Positions 53,344 through 62,902 of a stretch of 64,000 nt of DNA are shown here, one piece after another (position 1 is the first letter of the stretch; each line of letters begins with the position of its first letter). Position numbers and translations under genes: made by a program. The notes below the pieces were generated by a model. It did no database searches, had not been told where the DNA came from, and worked only from the letters and a program-made list of their open reading frames with translations. Source of the DNA: Crocinitomicaceae bacterium (GTDB lineage Bacteria > Bacteroidota > Bacteroidia > Flavobacteriales_D > Crocinitomicaceae); assembly GCA_022447665.1 (NCBI GenBank), contig JAKVAQ010000020.1, forward strand, positions 7,707-71,706. The letters run 5' to 3'.

Positions 53344-54818
53344 TGGCCAATTCTTCTTACGATACTATCATTATAGGTGCTGGAGTCAGCGGCCTAGCGT
53401 TAAGCCTTCGTTTGGCTGTTACGGGCAAGCGAGTTCTCGTTCTAGAACGCAATTCTACTTATGGCGGAAAGCTCTCTGAGCTTAAATGGGAAGGTTTTAG
53501 ATGGGATAAAGGCCCGTCGCTTTTTACCATGCCAAATTTAATACAGGACTTAATTAAAATTGGAGCTAAAAATCGTCAGGTTGAATTTGGTTTCTCAAAG
53601 CTGGAGAATTTAACACGCTATTATTTCCCAAATGGTAAAACGGTTGAGATGAAAGCCGACCCTGTTCAGAATTATGAAGCAATAAAGGAGGCTTTTTCTG
53701 AAAGAGATGCTGAACAATATCAAAACTACCTCAAAGAAAGCGAGCGTATATACAATAGAATAGGGGAGTTCTTTTTGGATAGGCCTAAGTTTACTGTAGG
53801 TGATGCCTTTAAAAAAGAGATGTTTGAGCGTTATCCGTTCTTTCTTTCAAAACCAATGCTTACCTCTTTAAACAAACTAAATGAGGGAATGCTTTCCAGC
53901 AATGAACTGCGTAAGGTGGCGAATAGATTTGGAACATATAACGGATCCAACCCTTACAATATGAGCGGGCTTTATGCCCTTATTCCTCACTTGGAACATA
54001 ATATTGGCACTTTCTGGCCAAATAAAGGAATGCGTTCTATTGTAGATACCATTTATGGTTTGGCTGTCGATGCTGGCGTTGAGTTTAGCTTTGATGAAGA
54101 CAATATTAAAGTCAATCCTGGGAAAGAATTTAGCGTTAAAGGAAAAGCACAAGAATTTAAGGCGGATAAAGTAGTATGTGGAATAGATCATATTCACTTC
54201 TATGATAAGATCTTAAAGGATCCTCAATTGGCCTCGAAATACGGGAAACAAGAGCGTTCTAGTGCTGCTGTTGTCTTCTATTGGGCAGTTGATGCAGAAT
54301 TTGATGCCATAGGATTACACAACATATTTTTTACAGAAGATTATAAGAATGAGTTCGATCAGATATTTAATCGAAATGAGTTTCCAAGTGATCCTACAAT
54401 TTATGTGCATAACTCCTCAGCTATAAGTTCTTCGGATGCACCAGCAGGTAAGCAAAATTGGTTTGTGATGATCAATACACCTGCAGGTAAAGTTCCTACT
54501 GAGGAAGAGTTGAAAAATATAAGAAATACAATATTCAAGAATCTTAAGGAAAGACACGGATTTGACGTAGCGGATAAGATTTTATTTGAAGAATACTGGA
54601 CTGCAAAAGGTCTAGAGTCCGATACTGGCGCAATTGGTGGTGCACTTTACGGAGCATCATCAAACGGAAAGCGCGCAGCATTGAAGCGACACCCTAATAA
54701 ATCAACCAAATACGATAACCTCTATTTTTGCGGAGGGACTGCTCATCCAGGAGGTGGTATACCTCTTGCATTAAAATCAGCAGAAATCGTTGCAAACTAC
54801 ATCAATGGCAAGGCGTAA
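53343..54818 (+). CDS. crtD: Carotenoid desaturase, CrtD-like
   Basis: 491 residues of the CrtI/CrtD FAD desaturase family, GTG start overlapping the idi stop. FAD motif IIGAGVSGLALSLRLAVTGK; GGKLSELKWEGFRWDKGPSLF; C-terminal CGGTAHPGGGIPLALKSA. As the second desaturase beside crtI and a cruF gene it most likely performs the 3',4'-desaturation of a 1'-hydroxylated carotene, the CrtD role in saproxanthin/myxol-type pathways. The substrate is inferred from context. Confidence 0.75.
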   Translation: MANSSYDTIIIGAGVSGLALSLRLAVTGKRVLVLERNSTYGGKLSELKWEGFRWDKGPSLFTMPNLIQDLIKIGAKNRQVEFGFSKLENLTRYYFPNGKTVEMKADPVQNYEAIKEAFSERDAEQYQNYLKESERIYNRIGEFFLDRPKFTVGDAFKKEMFERYPFFLSKPMLTSLNKLNEGMLSSNELRKVANRFGTYNGSNPYNMSGLYALIPHLEHNIGTFWPNKGMRSIVDTIYGLAVDAGVEFSFDEDNIKVNPGKEFSVKGKAQEFKADKVVCGIDHIHFYDKILKDPQLASKYGKQERSSAAVVFYWAVDAEFDAIGLHNIFFTEDYKNEFDQIFNRNEFPSDPTIYVHNSSAISSSDAPAGKQNWFVMINTPAGKVPTEEELKNIRNTIFKNLKERHGFDVADKILFEEYWTAKGLESDTGAIGGALYGASSNGKRAALKRHPNKSTKYDNLYFCGGTAHPGGGIPLALKSAEIVANYINGKA

Positions 54819-55425
54819 GTACATTTTTTATATATCCCTAGCAGTAATGCTCATCTTTCATATGGTGGGGCTTTACTTATTTCTAGGTGATCCTCATTCA
54901 TCGGACCTCGCATGGTTAAATATGATTCTATGCGCCGTAATCCTTTTCATAAATTCTGAGAAATATGAAATGGAGGTGTGGATGCTCATTGGTATTTTCC
55001 TCGGAGGGTATGTGATAGAAGCTATTGGTGTTAAAACGGGCTATCTTTTCGGTAACTATGAATACGATACAGCATTGGGAACCAAGCTTTTATCAGTACC
55101 GTTGGCTATTGGGTTAAACTGGTATTGTATTGTAGTAATATCAGTATCTCTTGTGCGCCGAATAAAGGCAGATAGATGGGCTAAGGCGCTAGCTGCAGCT
55201 GCTTTTGGAACAGGTATGGACTATTTGATCGAGCCTGTAGCTATTGAGTACAACTTTTGGCATTGGAATGGTGAAGGAATTCCGGTATATAATTATATCT
55301 GCTGGTTCGTGTTCTTATTTGCCTTCGCATATCTCTACTGTAGATTCACAGAAAAAAGGAACCCTATGGGAATTCCATTGTTTATAATCTGGTTCGTATT
55401 TTTTATTATTCTTAATTTTGCATAA
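54805..55425 (+). CDS. cruF: Carotenoid 1',2'-hydratase, CruF-like
   Basis: 206 residues from the ATG at 54805 (14-base overlap with crtD). Membrane protein with about seven helices and the CruF pattern EAIGVKTGYLFGNYEYDTALGTKL, VPLAIGLNW, and DYLIEPVAIEYNFWHW. CruF adds water at the psi end of gamma-carotene-type carotenoids. With CrtD, CrtYcd and CrtZ it predicts a monocyclic, tertiary-hydroxyl carotenoid. Confidence 0.8.
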   Translation: MARRKYIFYISLAVMLIFHMVGLYLFLGDPHSSDLAWLNMILCAVILFINSEKYEMEVWMLIGIFLGGYVIEAIGVKTGYLFGNYEYDTALGTKLLSVPLAIGLNWYCIVVISVSLVRRIKADRWAKALAAAAFGTGMDYLIEPVAIEYNFWHWNGEGIPVYNYICWFVFLFAFAYLYCRFTEKRNPMGIPLFIIWFVFFIILNFA

Positions 55426-55426
55426 T

Positions 55427-55861
55427 ATGTGGTTCGCAATCGCACTTATAATAGCATTTTGGTTCATGGAATTCATGGCCTGGTTCACGCATAAATACAT
55501 TATGCATGGTTTTTTATGGGCGCTTCATGAAGATCACCATCAACCTACTGGTAAAGTATTCCAGAAAAATGACTTGTTCTTTTTGATCTTCGCTATTCCT
55601 TCATGGCTATGCATAATGTTAGGCATGATGAATGGAAATTACTTTTCTGTTGGTTTTGGTGCTGGAATTGCCGTTTATGGATTCACATACTTTCTAGTGC
55701 ATGACGTACTCATTCATCGCAGATTTAAGTGGTTTGATAAAACGAATAATGCTTATTTTAAAGCCATTCGTAAAGCACATAAGGTGCACCATAAGAATCA
55801 ATATAAAGAGAAAGGTTCTTGCTTCGGGATGTTAGTCGTTCCTAGAAAATACTTCAAGTAA
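55427..55861 (+). CDS. crtZ: Beta-carotene hydroxylase
   Basis: 144 residues of the fatty-acid hydroxylase superfamily, with the four His boxes of CrtZ: HKYIMH, HEDHH, HDVLIHRR, HKVHH, which hold a di-iron centre in the membrane. Adds the 3-hydroxyl to beta-ionone rings. The ATG at 55427 was chosen over a TTG 3 codons earlier that overlaps the cruF stop. One base overlap with the cyclase gene (TAATG). Confidence 0.9.
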   Translation: MWFAIALIIAFWFMEFMAWFTHKYIMHGFLWALHEDHHQPTGKVFQKNDLFFLIFAIPSWLCIMLGMMNGNYFSVGFGAGIAVYGFTYFLVHDVLIHRRFKWFDKTNNAYFKAIRKAHKVHHKNQYKEKGSCFGMLVVPRKYFK

Positions 55862-56562
55862 TGAGCAGTGCACTATACTTGTGGTTAGATGTGCTAACCA
55901 TTCTTTTCCCTTTACTTTTAAGTTTTGATAAAAAGGTAGCCTTTGTTAAGGATTGGAAGTCCGTAGGTGTTGGCTTTTTGCTTGTAGGACTTCCTTTTAT
56001 TATTTGGGATGTTTTCTTTACCAAACACGGTGTATGGGGGTTTAATCCTGACTATTTGGTAGGTATTGATATTTTCAACTTACCTCTAGAGGAGGTTTTG
56101 TTTTTTCTGGTTGTTCCTTTCAGTTGCACTTTTATTTTCGCTTGCTGCAGAGCGTATTTTGCTAAGATTAATTTCTCGAAGTTTAATCTTGTCTTTTATG
56201 TTGCGCTTATTGTTTATTGTATCATATTATTGATTAATGGATGGGGTGGAGCTTATACAATGACCACGGTTGTTTGTGCTATTTTGATTGCACCAATTCT
56301 ATTTATTAACCGTGAAAGGTTACATCATTTGCCAATTGCGTTTTTAATTTCGGTAGTGCCATTTTTTCTTGTCAATGGAGTGCTTACTGGAGCTGTTACA
56401 CCTGAGCCAATTGTGTGGTATAATGACCTCGAAAATTCGGGGATTCGTTTAATTACCATCCCTATGGATGATATAATTTATGCCTGGGTAATACTGTCTT
56501 CTTTTATGTTGATATTCAGTAGAATGAAAAAGACTACTAAAAGAGAAAGTTTAATTAGGTGA
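55861..56562 (+). CDS. crtY: Lycopene cyclase, CrtYcd type
   Basis: 233 residues with two tandem lycopene-cyclase domains, as in flavobacterial fused CrtYcd; about seven membrane helices. Motifs: PFIIWDVFFTKHGVWGFN and PLEEVLFFLVVPF in the first half, and PMDDIIYAW in the second. Forms beta-ionone rings on lycopene, making gamma- or beta-carotene. Last gene of the crt operon; converges on the S9 peptidase gene with 5 bases between. Confidence 0.85.
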   Translation: MSSALYLWLDVLTILFPLLLSFDKKVAFVKDWKSVGVGFLLVGLPFIIWDVFFTKHGVWGFNPDYLVGIDIFNLPLEEVLFFLVVPFSCTFIFACCRAYFAKINFSKFNLVFYVALIVYCIILLINGWGGAYTMTTVVCAILIAPILFINRERLHHLPIAFLISVVPFFLVNGVLTGAVTPEPIVWYNDLENSGIRLITIPMDDIIYAWVILSSFMLIFSRMKKTTKRESLIR

Positions 56563-56567
56563 ACCCA

Positions 56568-58598
56568 CTATTTTTTAGCTAGATCAATAAGAAAAGCGTA
56601 ATTATACGCGACCTCTTTCATTGTCTCAAATCTACCTGCAGAACCACCGTGACCTGCCTCCATATTTGTTCTCAATAAAATTGGATTATCATCTGTTTTT
56701 AAGTCGCGTATTTTCGCAACATACTTTGTGGGTTCCCAATATTGAACCTGAGAATCATGTAAGCCAGAAATCATTAATGTAGGTGGATAATCCTTTGCCT
56801 CTAATTGATCATATGGAGAATAGGAAAGGATATAATCATAATACTCTTTTTCATTTGGATTTCCCCACTCTTCATATTCACCTACTGTCAAAGGAATTGT
56901 TTCATCTAACATGGTAGTTACCACATCAACAAAAGGCACTTGAGATACTATACCCGCCCATAAATCAGGACGCATATTGGCTATTGCTCCCATTAATAAG
57001 CCCCCTGCGCTACCACCCATCGCAAGAATCTTATCCGCATCGCAATAACCTTTATTTGCCAAGCCTACTGATACATCTATAAAATCAGTGAACGTGTTCT
57101 TTTTCTTTAAGAGTTTTCCTTCCTGGTACCAAGGATACCCTAACTCATCACCACCTCTTATATGCGCAATAGCAAAAACAAAACCTCTGTCTAAAAGGCT
57201 TAAACGTAAAGAACTGAAGTAAGGATCAATTCCGTTACCATAAGAACCATAGCCATAAACCAAAATAGGATTGTTGCCGTCTTTTTCAAATTTATCCTTT
57301 CGATAAACTAATGAACACGGCACTTTCACTCCGTCCCGAGCTTCAATCCAAAGACGTTCTGAATAATAGTTTTCACTTCTAAAATCACCGAGTACTGGCT
57401 GTTGCTTAATTTGTGTCCATTCTAATGACGCTAAGTCAATCGTGTAAACCGTGCTAGGTCGTGTCATCGAAGTATAGCCTATACGTAAATAGGGAAGGTG
57501 ACTTTCTTCATTTATTCCAAAATAAAGCGAGTAGGTTTCTTCATCAACTGGAATTTCTCTACGTTCAAAACTAGTATTATCAAAAATCGCTAATCGACTC
57601 AATCCATCCGTTTTTTCTTGAACCACTACGTGACGATCAAAAAGCTCATAATCTTCCAAATAAACCCTGTCATTTGGGCGAAGAATACTTTGCCAGTTCT
57701 CTTTTTCTGAATTGTTTACCGGAGCTTTGTACAAACCAAAATTCTTTCCGTCTTTATTCGATTTAATGTAGGCAAAACCATGAACAACATCTAAATAATA
57801 TTCATGCTCATATTCTCTCTCCAAGTAGACCTCTAAAGGCAAATGATCACTTAATGACTTGATGTGAAATTCGGTTGTTAGCGTGCTGTAAGAACCTAGT
57901 ATTAAGTGCTTGTCATCTGTCGAGCGTGTTAATCCACAAATGTATTTTTCATCCTTTTCTTCAAATAGAAGAGTAGATTCATTTGTAGTAATATCAAAGG
58001 CATTCACCTGATAGGCACGCAATGTTTGCTCATCCTTTTGAATGTAATAAATGGTTTTGTTATCATCGTTCCAAACCAAGTCGCTACTTGTGTTTTCTAA
58101 GGGTAACTTTCGTATTTCACCAGTCTCAAGATTTTTAAGTCTAATCTCGTATTTTCTTCTGCCTGTTAAATCCTCAGCATAGAGTAGGAGCTTGTTATCA
58201 ATACTCACCGCCATTGAGACAACATCATAATAATCGTGTCCTTCAGCATTTTTATTCTCATCAATGAGAATTTCTTCTTCACTTTCGAGTGATTCTTTTT
58301 TTCTGCAAAATATTGAAAGTTCTTTGCCTGTTTCAAATCGAGTATAATACCAATAGCCATTAGATAAGTAGGGTGCAGAAGCATCATCCTCCTTGATACG
58401 CCCTTTCATTTCCTGGAATAACTCCTCTCTCAGGCTTTCGTTATGCTTTTGAGAATGCTCACAATATTCGTTCTCAGCTTTGATATAATCGATTACCTCA
58501 GTGTTCTCTTTGTCACGGAGCCAGTAATAATTGTCTATCCTTTTATGATTGTGTGTTTCAAGTGTGTGAGGGATCTTTTTCGCTACAGGTGGGTTCAT
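56568..58598 (-). CDS. Prolyl oligopeptidase-family peptidase (oligopeptidase B-like)
   Basis: 676 residues, family S9: N-terminal beta-propeller (about 70-400) and C-terminal alpha/beta hydrolase. Catalytic Ser530 in MGGSAGGLLMG, Asp in LMISGLHDSQVQYWEP, His in EAGHGGSAGRFE. The pattern fits oligopeptidase B, which cuts short peptides after basic residues. No signal peptide, so probably cytoplasmic. Its ATG overlaps the L,D-transpeptidase stop by 4 bases. Confidence 0.9.
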   Translation of the reverse strand: MNPPVAKKIPHTLETHNHKRIDNYYWLRDKENTEVIDYIKAENEYCEHSQKHNESLREELFQEMKGRIKEDDASAPYLSNGYWYYTRFETGKELSIFCRKKESLESEEEILIDENKNAEGHDYYDVVSMAVSIDNKLLLYAEDLTGRRKYEIRLKNLETGEIRKLPLENTSSDLVWNDDNKTIYYIQKDEQTLRAYQVNAFDITTNESTLLFEEKDEKYICGLTRSTDDKHLILGSYSTLTTEFHIKSLSDHLPLEVYLEREYEHEYYLDVVHGFAYIKSNKDGKNFGLYKAPVNNSEKENWQSILRPNDRVYLEDYELFDRHVVVQEKTDGLSRLAIFDNTSFERREIPVDEETYSLYFGINEESHLPYLRIGYTSMTRPSTVYTIDLASLEWTQIKQQPVLGDFRSENYYSERLWIEARDGVKVPCSLVYRKDKFEKDGNNPILVYGYGSYGNGIDPYFSSLRLSLLDRGFVFAIAHIRGGDELGYPWYQEGKLLKKKNTFTDFIDVSVGLANKGYCDADKILAMGGSAGGLLMGAIANMRPDLWAGIVSQVPFVDVVTTMLDETIPLTVGEYEEWGNPNEKEYYDYILSYSPYDQLEAKDYPPTLMISGLHDSQVQYWEPTKYVAKIRDLKTDDNPILLRTNMEAGHGGSAGRFETMKEVAYNYAFLIDLAKK

Positions 58599-60184
58599 TC
58601 TTTAATCTTCCTTAAAGTGTTGTTTAAGTATTTATCATCACGACCATAAACATCTGGATAGAATATCGCATTTCCAGAGCTATCGCCTACAGCTGAAATA
58701 TACTCAATAAATACCTCAAACTTCTTCTTTACCTCAATAACTCGCTGTTCTTTTCGGTATACAATACTGTCAAGCGTATCGTTAATAATCTTATTCTCTT
58801 CACTCGTAATAATTGCTTTCGCTAATTCAAATGGCTGATGCAGCCTTACGCAACCATGAGAGTATGCTCGAATATCATTTTTAAACAAGTATTTACCTGG
58901 TGTGTCATGAATAAAGACCATGTGCTTATTTGGAAATAAGAATTTAATACGCCCTAAACTATTGGTATTTCCGCCTTCTTGACGAACCTTATAGGGAAAA
59001 TTGAACTGCGTTACGCCTGTCCAATCAACAGTCGCAGCGTCAACTTCCTCGCCATTTCTAAACATTTTGTATCCTTTTCTTCTGGCGTAGCTAGTGTCCT
59101 TTTTTGCTGCCCAGAAAAATTCAGTAGATGAGATAGAGAATGGTAAATGCCAATAGGGATAGGTTACCATTGTCTTCATTTTTGCATGAAACTCCGGCGT
59201 CTGAGTTGCATACGCTCCTACAATAACCCTATGTTTACGTTTAATTAAATTACTGTCTACAAAGTATAGCGTGTATTCAGGAATATTTACTCGAATATAA
59301 CGCTCTGGGTAAGGGTTAGTTTTCCAACGCCATTTTTCTAAGGCCAATGCACCCTGATAAAAGCGCTCTAAATTGCTCTGCGCAAGTTTTCTACTTGTCC
59401 ATTTGCCAACAATAGCGTCATCTAGTAATCCATTCACTTTTTGGAAGGTCTTAATGCTTTCTATGAATATCGAATCGTTTTCTGCATCAGTTGAGTCCAG
59501 AAATCCGTGTCCTAGCAAAGCTTTTTTCGTAGCCGCATAACAAGCTACAGAATCGTCTTTAAATTTGGGGATTTCATATGTGTTGGTGTCCAACGGATAG
59601 GTGTTAACGAATTCCTGCAAACCATTTTTAAGCTGGTGATATTCCCAATAAGTGGGTTCGTTTTCTGTGATTACGTTTTTTATTGAATCTTCAAATACCT
59701 TATTTAGTTGAGTTTTTAAGTCAAAATTAATGGAGTCTCCTTTCCAGAATATTTCTTTACTCGTTGAATCCATAAAACCAACTGCAAGGTCAGTTGTCAT
59801 TAAAAAGAAAGCGTTGGTGAGTAGTAATTCAGTTTTGGTAATGTCTTCCTTCATCGACTTTTCAATTGCTGAAAATCGATACATTTCAGGAAGTAAACCA
59901 TGATAGTATGCATTCTCTACTTCAGCATACATTTCTTTCCCTCTGTTGTTTAAGCTTGATTTATGGATCCAAACTGGAGCATTATCATTTTCGGCGTAAT
60001 ATTCAATGATCAATTCCTTACTCTTCAATGAAGTGCTATCGAATATTAGGTCTGGATTATTCGCCAAGGCCTCTCCTAAAAGTTCGCTTACCTGAACTGC
60101 TTCTTCAGTCAATTCTCGTCCACCACATGAAACACATGTAACGAAAAGACTCAAGATCAGTATAAAGGAGTGAAGTTTTAACAT
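58595..60184 (-). CDS. L,D-transpeptidase (YcbB-like) lipoprotein
   Basis: 529 residues. The lipobox VSC near residue 20 indicates a lipoprotein. N-terminal helical region, a peptidoglycan-binding domain (about 235-270, IKTFQKVNGLLDDAIVGKWT), then an L,D-transpeptidase YkuD domain (about 300-480) with catalytic Cys445 in YSHGCVRLHQPFE. Forms 3-3 cross-links or attaches lipoproteins in peptidoglycan, in the periplasm. Divergent from the rhomboid gene. Confidence 0.9.
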   Translation of the reverse strand: MLKLHSFILILSLFVTCVSCGGRELTEEAVQVSELLGEALANNPDLIFDSTSLKSKELIIEYYAENDNAPVWIHKSSLNNRGKEMYAEVENAYYHGLLPEMYRFSAIEKSMKEDITKTELLLTNAFFLMTTDLAVGFMDSTSKEIFWKGDSINFDLKTQLNKVFEDSIKNVITENEPTYWEYHQLKNGLQEFVNTYPLDTNTYEIPKFKDDSVACYAATKKALLGHGFLDSTDAENDSIFIESIKTFQKVNGLLDDAIVGKWTSRKLAQSNLERFYQGALALEKWRWKTNPYPERYIRVNIPEYTLYFVDSNLIKRKHRVIVGAYATQTPEFHAKMKTMVTYPYWHLPFSISSTEFFWAAKKDTSYARRKGYKMFRNGEEVDAATVDWTGVTQFNFPYKVRQEGGNTNSLGRIKFLFPNKHMVFIHDTPGKYLFKNDIRAYSHGCVRLHQPFELAKAIITSEENKIINDTLDSIVYRKEQRVIEVKKKFEVFIEYISAVGDSSGNAIFYPDVYGRDDKYLNNTLRKIKE

Positions 60185-60223
60185 TTCAAATCAAATGTAA
60201 ACCAAATTTGTTATTAGAGGCTA

Positions 60224-60850
60224 ATGGAACACCCAATTGTCATAACTTATTTATTATTAGCGGTAACAGTTCTAGTTTCCGTTAAGGCATTTGCTGACTC
60301 AGATTTCAAAAGAAGTTTACTCTTTAATGCTCATGATATTGTGCATTACAAGAAATGGTATCGTTGTTTTACGCACGGTTTTATTCATGGCGACTATACT
60401 CATTTGGCCTTTAATATGTTTGGCCTGTATGTATTTGGAATAGGTCTAGAAAAACACTTTTTAATAGAGTATGGATATCGTGGTTATTTTCTATACACCA
60501 TTTTATACGCAGCGGGAATATTGTTTGCGACCTTGCCGGCACTAACAAAGCATAAAGATAATCCGGGTTATAACTCCTTAGGTGCTTCAGGGGCGATTTC
60601 GGCAGTTATATTCGCCTATATTTTGGTTTTTCCGAATGCCCAGTTAGGATTAATCCTTATTCCAGGTTTAGTGTTACCCGCCTATATTTTTGGACCGCTC
60701 TATATTGTAGCAGAATATTTTATGGCAAAACGAGGAGGTACAGGTATTGCCCACGATGCACATATTGCCGGTGCCGTTTTTGGGATAGTATTCCTAATTC
60801 TAGTAGACTATAATTATATCCTCAACTTCATTAATGCATTTACATCATGA
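60224..60850 (+). CDS. Rhomboid intramembrane serine protease
   Basis: 208 residues with six predicted membrane helices. Catalytic Ser122 in LGASGAISA and His180 in HDAHIAGAVFG form the rhomboid dyad; the family motif HGDYTHLAFNMFGLY is also present. Cleaves membrane proteins within the bilayer. ATGA overlap with the aminotransferase gene. Confidence 0.9.
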   Translation: MEHPIVITYLLLAVTVLVSVKAFADSDFKRSLLFNAHDIVHYKKWYRCFTHGFIHGDYTHLAFNMFGLYVFGIGLEKHFLIEYGYRGYFLYTILYAAGILFATLPALTKHKDNPGYNSLGASGAISAVIFAYILVFPNAQLGLILIPGLVLPAYIFGPLYIVAEYFMAKRGGTGIAHDAHIAGAVFGIVFLILVDYNYILNFINAFTS

Positions 60851-61692
60851 GTACCTATGTAAATAATAATGGGGTGCTAATTCCTCGTGATTCTTATTCT
60901 CTTAAGGCAGGGAATAGAGGACATTTATATGGCGATGGATTGTTTGAGACTATTCGTGCCATAAATGGTTCTTGTATCAATATTGAGAATCATGTAAAAA
61001 GGCTGTTGGAGGGTATGAAGGCAATCAAAATGAGTATTCCTTCTAATTTTACTTCGGAGTTCTTCGAAAATGAAATCAACAGCCTGTTAGAGCAAAACAA
61101 TATACTTGAAGGAGGAAGGATAAGGCTTTCAGTTGATAGAAAGGCTGGAGGAACTTTTATGCCGAAGGATAATGGTGTAGATTATTACATTGAGGCAATG
61201 GCAAATAATGACAATGCCTTTAAATTAAATGAAGTAGGGTGGAAGGTTGATGAGTATCAGGAAATGAAAAAGGACATCACACCGCTTTCAATTTATAAAA
61301 CAAAGAATTCACTTATTTACATCATGGCTAAAATTACCGCAAAGGAAAAACGTCTTGATGATATGTTAATTCTAAATTACCGTCAAGGTATAATTGAAGC
61401 AGCGAGTAGTAATTTATTTGTTGTGAGCAACGGTGTGTTGTATACACCCGGTCTAGACTTGGGGCCTTTGGCAGGAACCATGCGCATGCAAATTATAAAT
61501 CTAGCCTTAGCCAATAATATTAAGGTTTACGAGTGTAACATTTCTCCCCAAAACTTATTAGTCGCAGACGAGGTATTTCTAACGAATGCAATTAGCGGTA
61601 TAATCTGGGTTCAGTCGTACAGAACAAAACAATATTTTAACTATATTTCTAAGGAACTATTGGGAATGTTAAACGACAAATACAAAGTATAA
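60847..61692 (+). CDS. Class IV aminotransferase
   Basis: 281 residues of the PLP fold type IV family (branched-chain aminotransferase, D-amino acid aminotransferase, 4-amino-4-deoxychorismate lyase). Start region GHLYGDGLFETIRA; the PLP Lys is in SIYKTKNSLIYI; EAASSNLFVV and LAGTMR bind phosphate. Length and motifs fit ADC lyase (pabC) as well as a small aminotransferase; not distinguishable here. Coupled to rhomboid upstream; TPR gene follows after 10 bases. Confidence 0.85.
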   Translation: MSTYVNNNGVLIPRDSYSLKAGNRGHLYGDGLFETIRAINGSCINIENHVKRLLEGMKAIKMSIPSNFTSEFFENEINSLLEQNNILEGGRIRLSVDRKAGGTFMPKDNGVDYYIEAMANNDNAFKLNEVGWKVDEYQEMKKDITPLSIYKTKNSLIYIMAKITAKEKRLDDMLILNYRQGIIEAASSNLFVVSNGVLYTPGLDLGPLAGTMRMQIINLALANNIKVYECNISPQNLLVADEVFLTNAISGIIWVQSYRTKQYFNYISKELLGMLNDKYKV

Positions 61693-61702
61693 CCTAAAAT
61701 CT

Positions 61703-62902
61703 ATGAAAAAAATACTATTGATACTATTAATGGCGGGCTTTGCCGTGCAGGCTCAGCCAGATAAAAAAATTGACAAATGCATCAAAGTATTCTATAAAAA
61801 AGGGATGGCAGAGGGTATTGAGAAACTCAATAAACTCATGGATAAAGAAATGATAAAGAATAGCAGTATGCCTAGCTTAAGAGCTTATGAAGTTCTAGTG
61901 GCTATGGAGTTTGAACGTTATTCTTTGTTTGCAAATATGGATATTTCTATTACCGATGAAAACGGTGAGGAGGACACTTCAATGACAGCCTTATTTGACG
62001 AACTTACGGCGATATCAGAAACTCGATTTTTAAATACCTGTCGAAGAGCTACGATCGAATCTACTTCTTACACGGCCGACATGTATTATAGAAACTTCGT
62101 TATTGATGAAGATCCTGATACCAATATTTCTGAAAAAGGACTTGAGTATTATACGGAAGCGGAGGAGTTTTTCTTAAAAGAAGACTATGAGCTTGCAGAA
62201 TTGAACTATCGAAAAGCTTTAAATGAAGATCCAGGCTACTACAAAGCCTTACTTTATTTGGGTGATTCATTCTGGGCAAGAGAAGATTATGATTCAGCGC
62301 TGGTGTATTATACACAAGCTAAAAAAATGCATCCAGAGTTATTAGAGCCTAGAAAGTATATTGTTGATGCTCTTGTTGAGCAAGAGTTATACTTCAGAGC
62401 AAAGAAAGAATGCTTAGAGGCCTTTACCATTTTTCCGGGAGCCGATATGAAACTGAAATATCAGCAAATATTATATGTAGAGAATAAATATATGGATGAT
62501 CATAGATTTTTCCGTCTATTTTATCCTAATGATATTACAAAAGAAGATCAAGATGATTTATCTTATTTAGATGTATGGGCAGACTATCGTGCCGCTAAAG
62601 TGAAAATTAGTAAATACTGCAGTGATGATGGAATCATTGAAGATAATGGCATTACAGAAGATAGATACTTAGAAGTTTATTCAATTCGAAATATGCTTCA
62701 AGCCAATAAAGGTAATTTACCTGAATACCTTCATTTTGCAGCTAAAATGGATGAAGAAGGTTATTTGGAGCCTTATGTAATGATTGGTCTGTTCCATGTT
62801 GATTTCTATCCTCAGTTCAAAGACTATATGAGCTCAGAAGAGAATAGAGAAAAGTCAATGGAATGGGTTGAGAAATATACGATTGAAACCTATAGAGACT
62901 AA
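61703..62902 (+). CDS. Exported TPR-repeat protein
   Basis: 399 residues with a signal peptide (cleavage near VQAQ). Tetratricopeptide repeats are visible at about 155-235 (AEEFFLKEDYELAELNYRKA, WAREDYDSALVYYTQAKKMH). The C-terminal half is acidic and not recognised. Periplasmic; partner unknown. Its stop overlaps the convergent glycosyltransferase stop. Confidence 0.7.
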   Translation: MKKILLILLMAGFAVQAQPDKKIDKCIKVFYKKGMAEGIEKLNKLMDKEMIKNSSMPSLRAYEVLVAMEFERYSLFANMDISITDENGEEDTSMTALFDELTAISETRFLNTCRRATIESTSYTADMYYRNFVIDEDPDTNISEKGLEYYTEAEEFFLKEDYELAELNYRKALNEDPGYYKALLYLGDSFWAREDYDSALVYYTQAKKMHPELLEPRKYIVDALVEQELYFRAKKECLEAFTIFPGADMKLKYQQILYVENKYMDDHRFFRLFYPNDITKEDQDDLSYLDVWADYRAAKVKISKYCSDDGIIEDNGITEDRYLEVYSIRNMLQANKGNLPEYLHFAAKMDEEGYLEPYVMIGLFHVDFYPQFKDYMSSEENREKSMEWVEKYTIETYRD

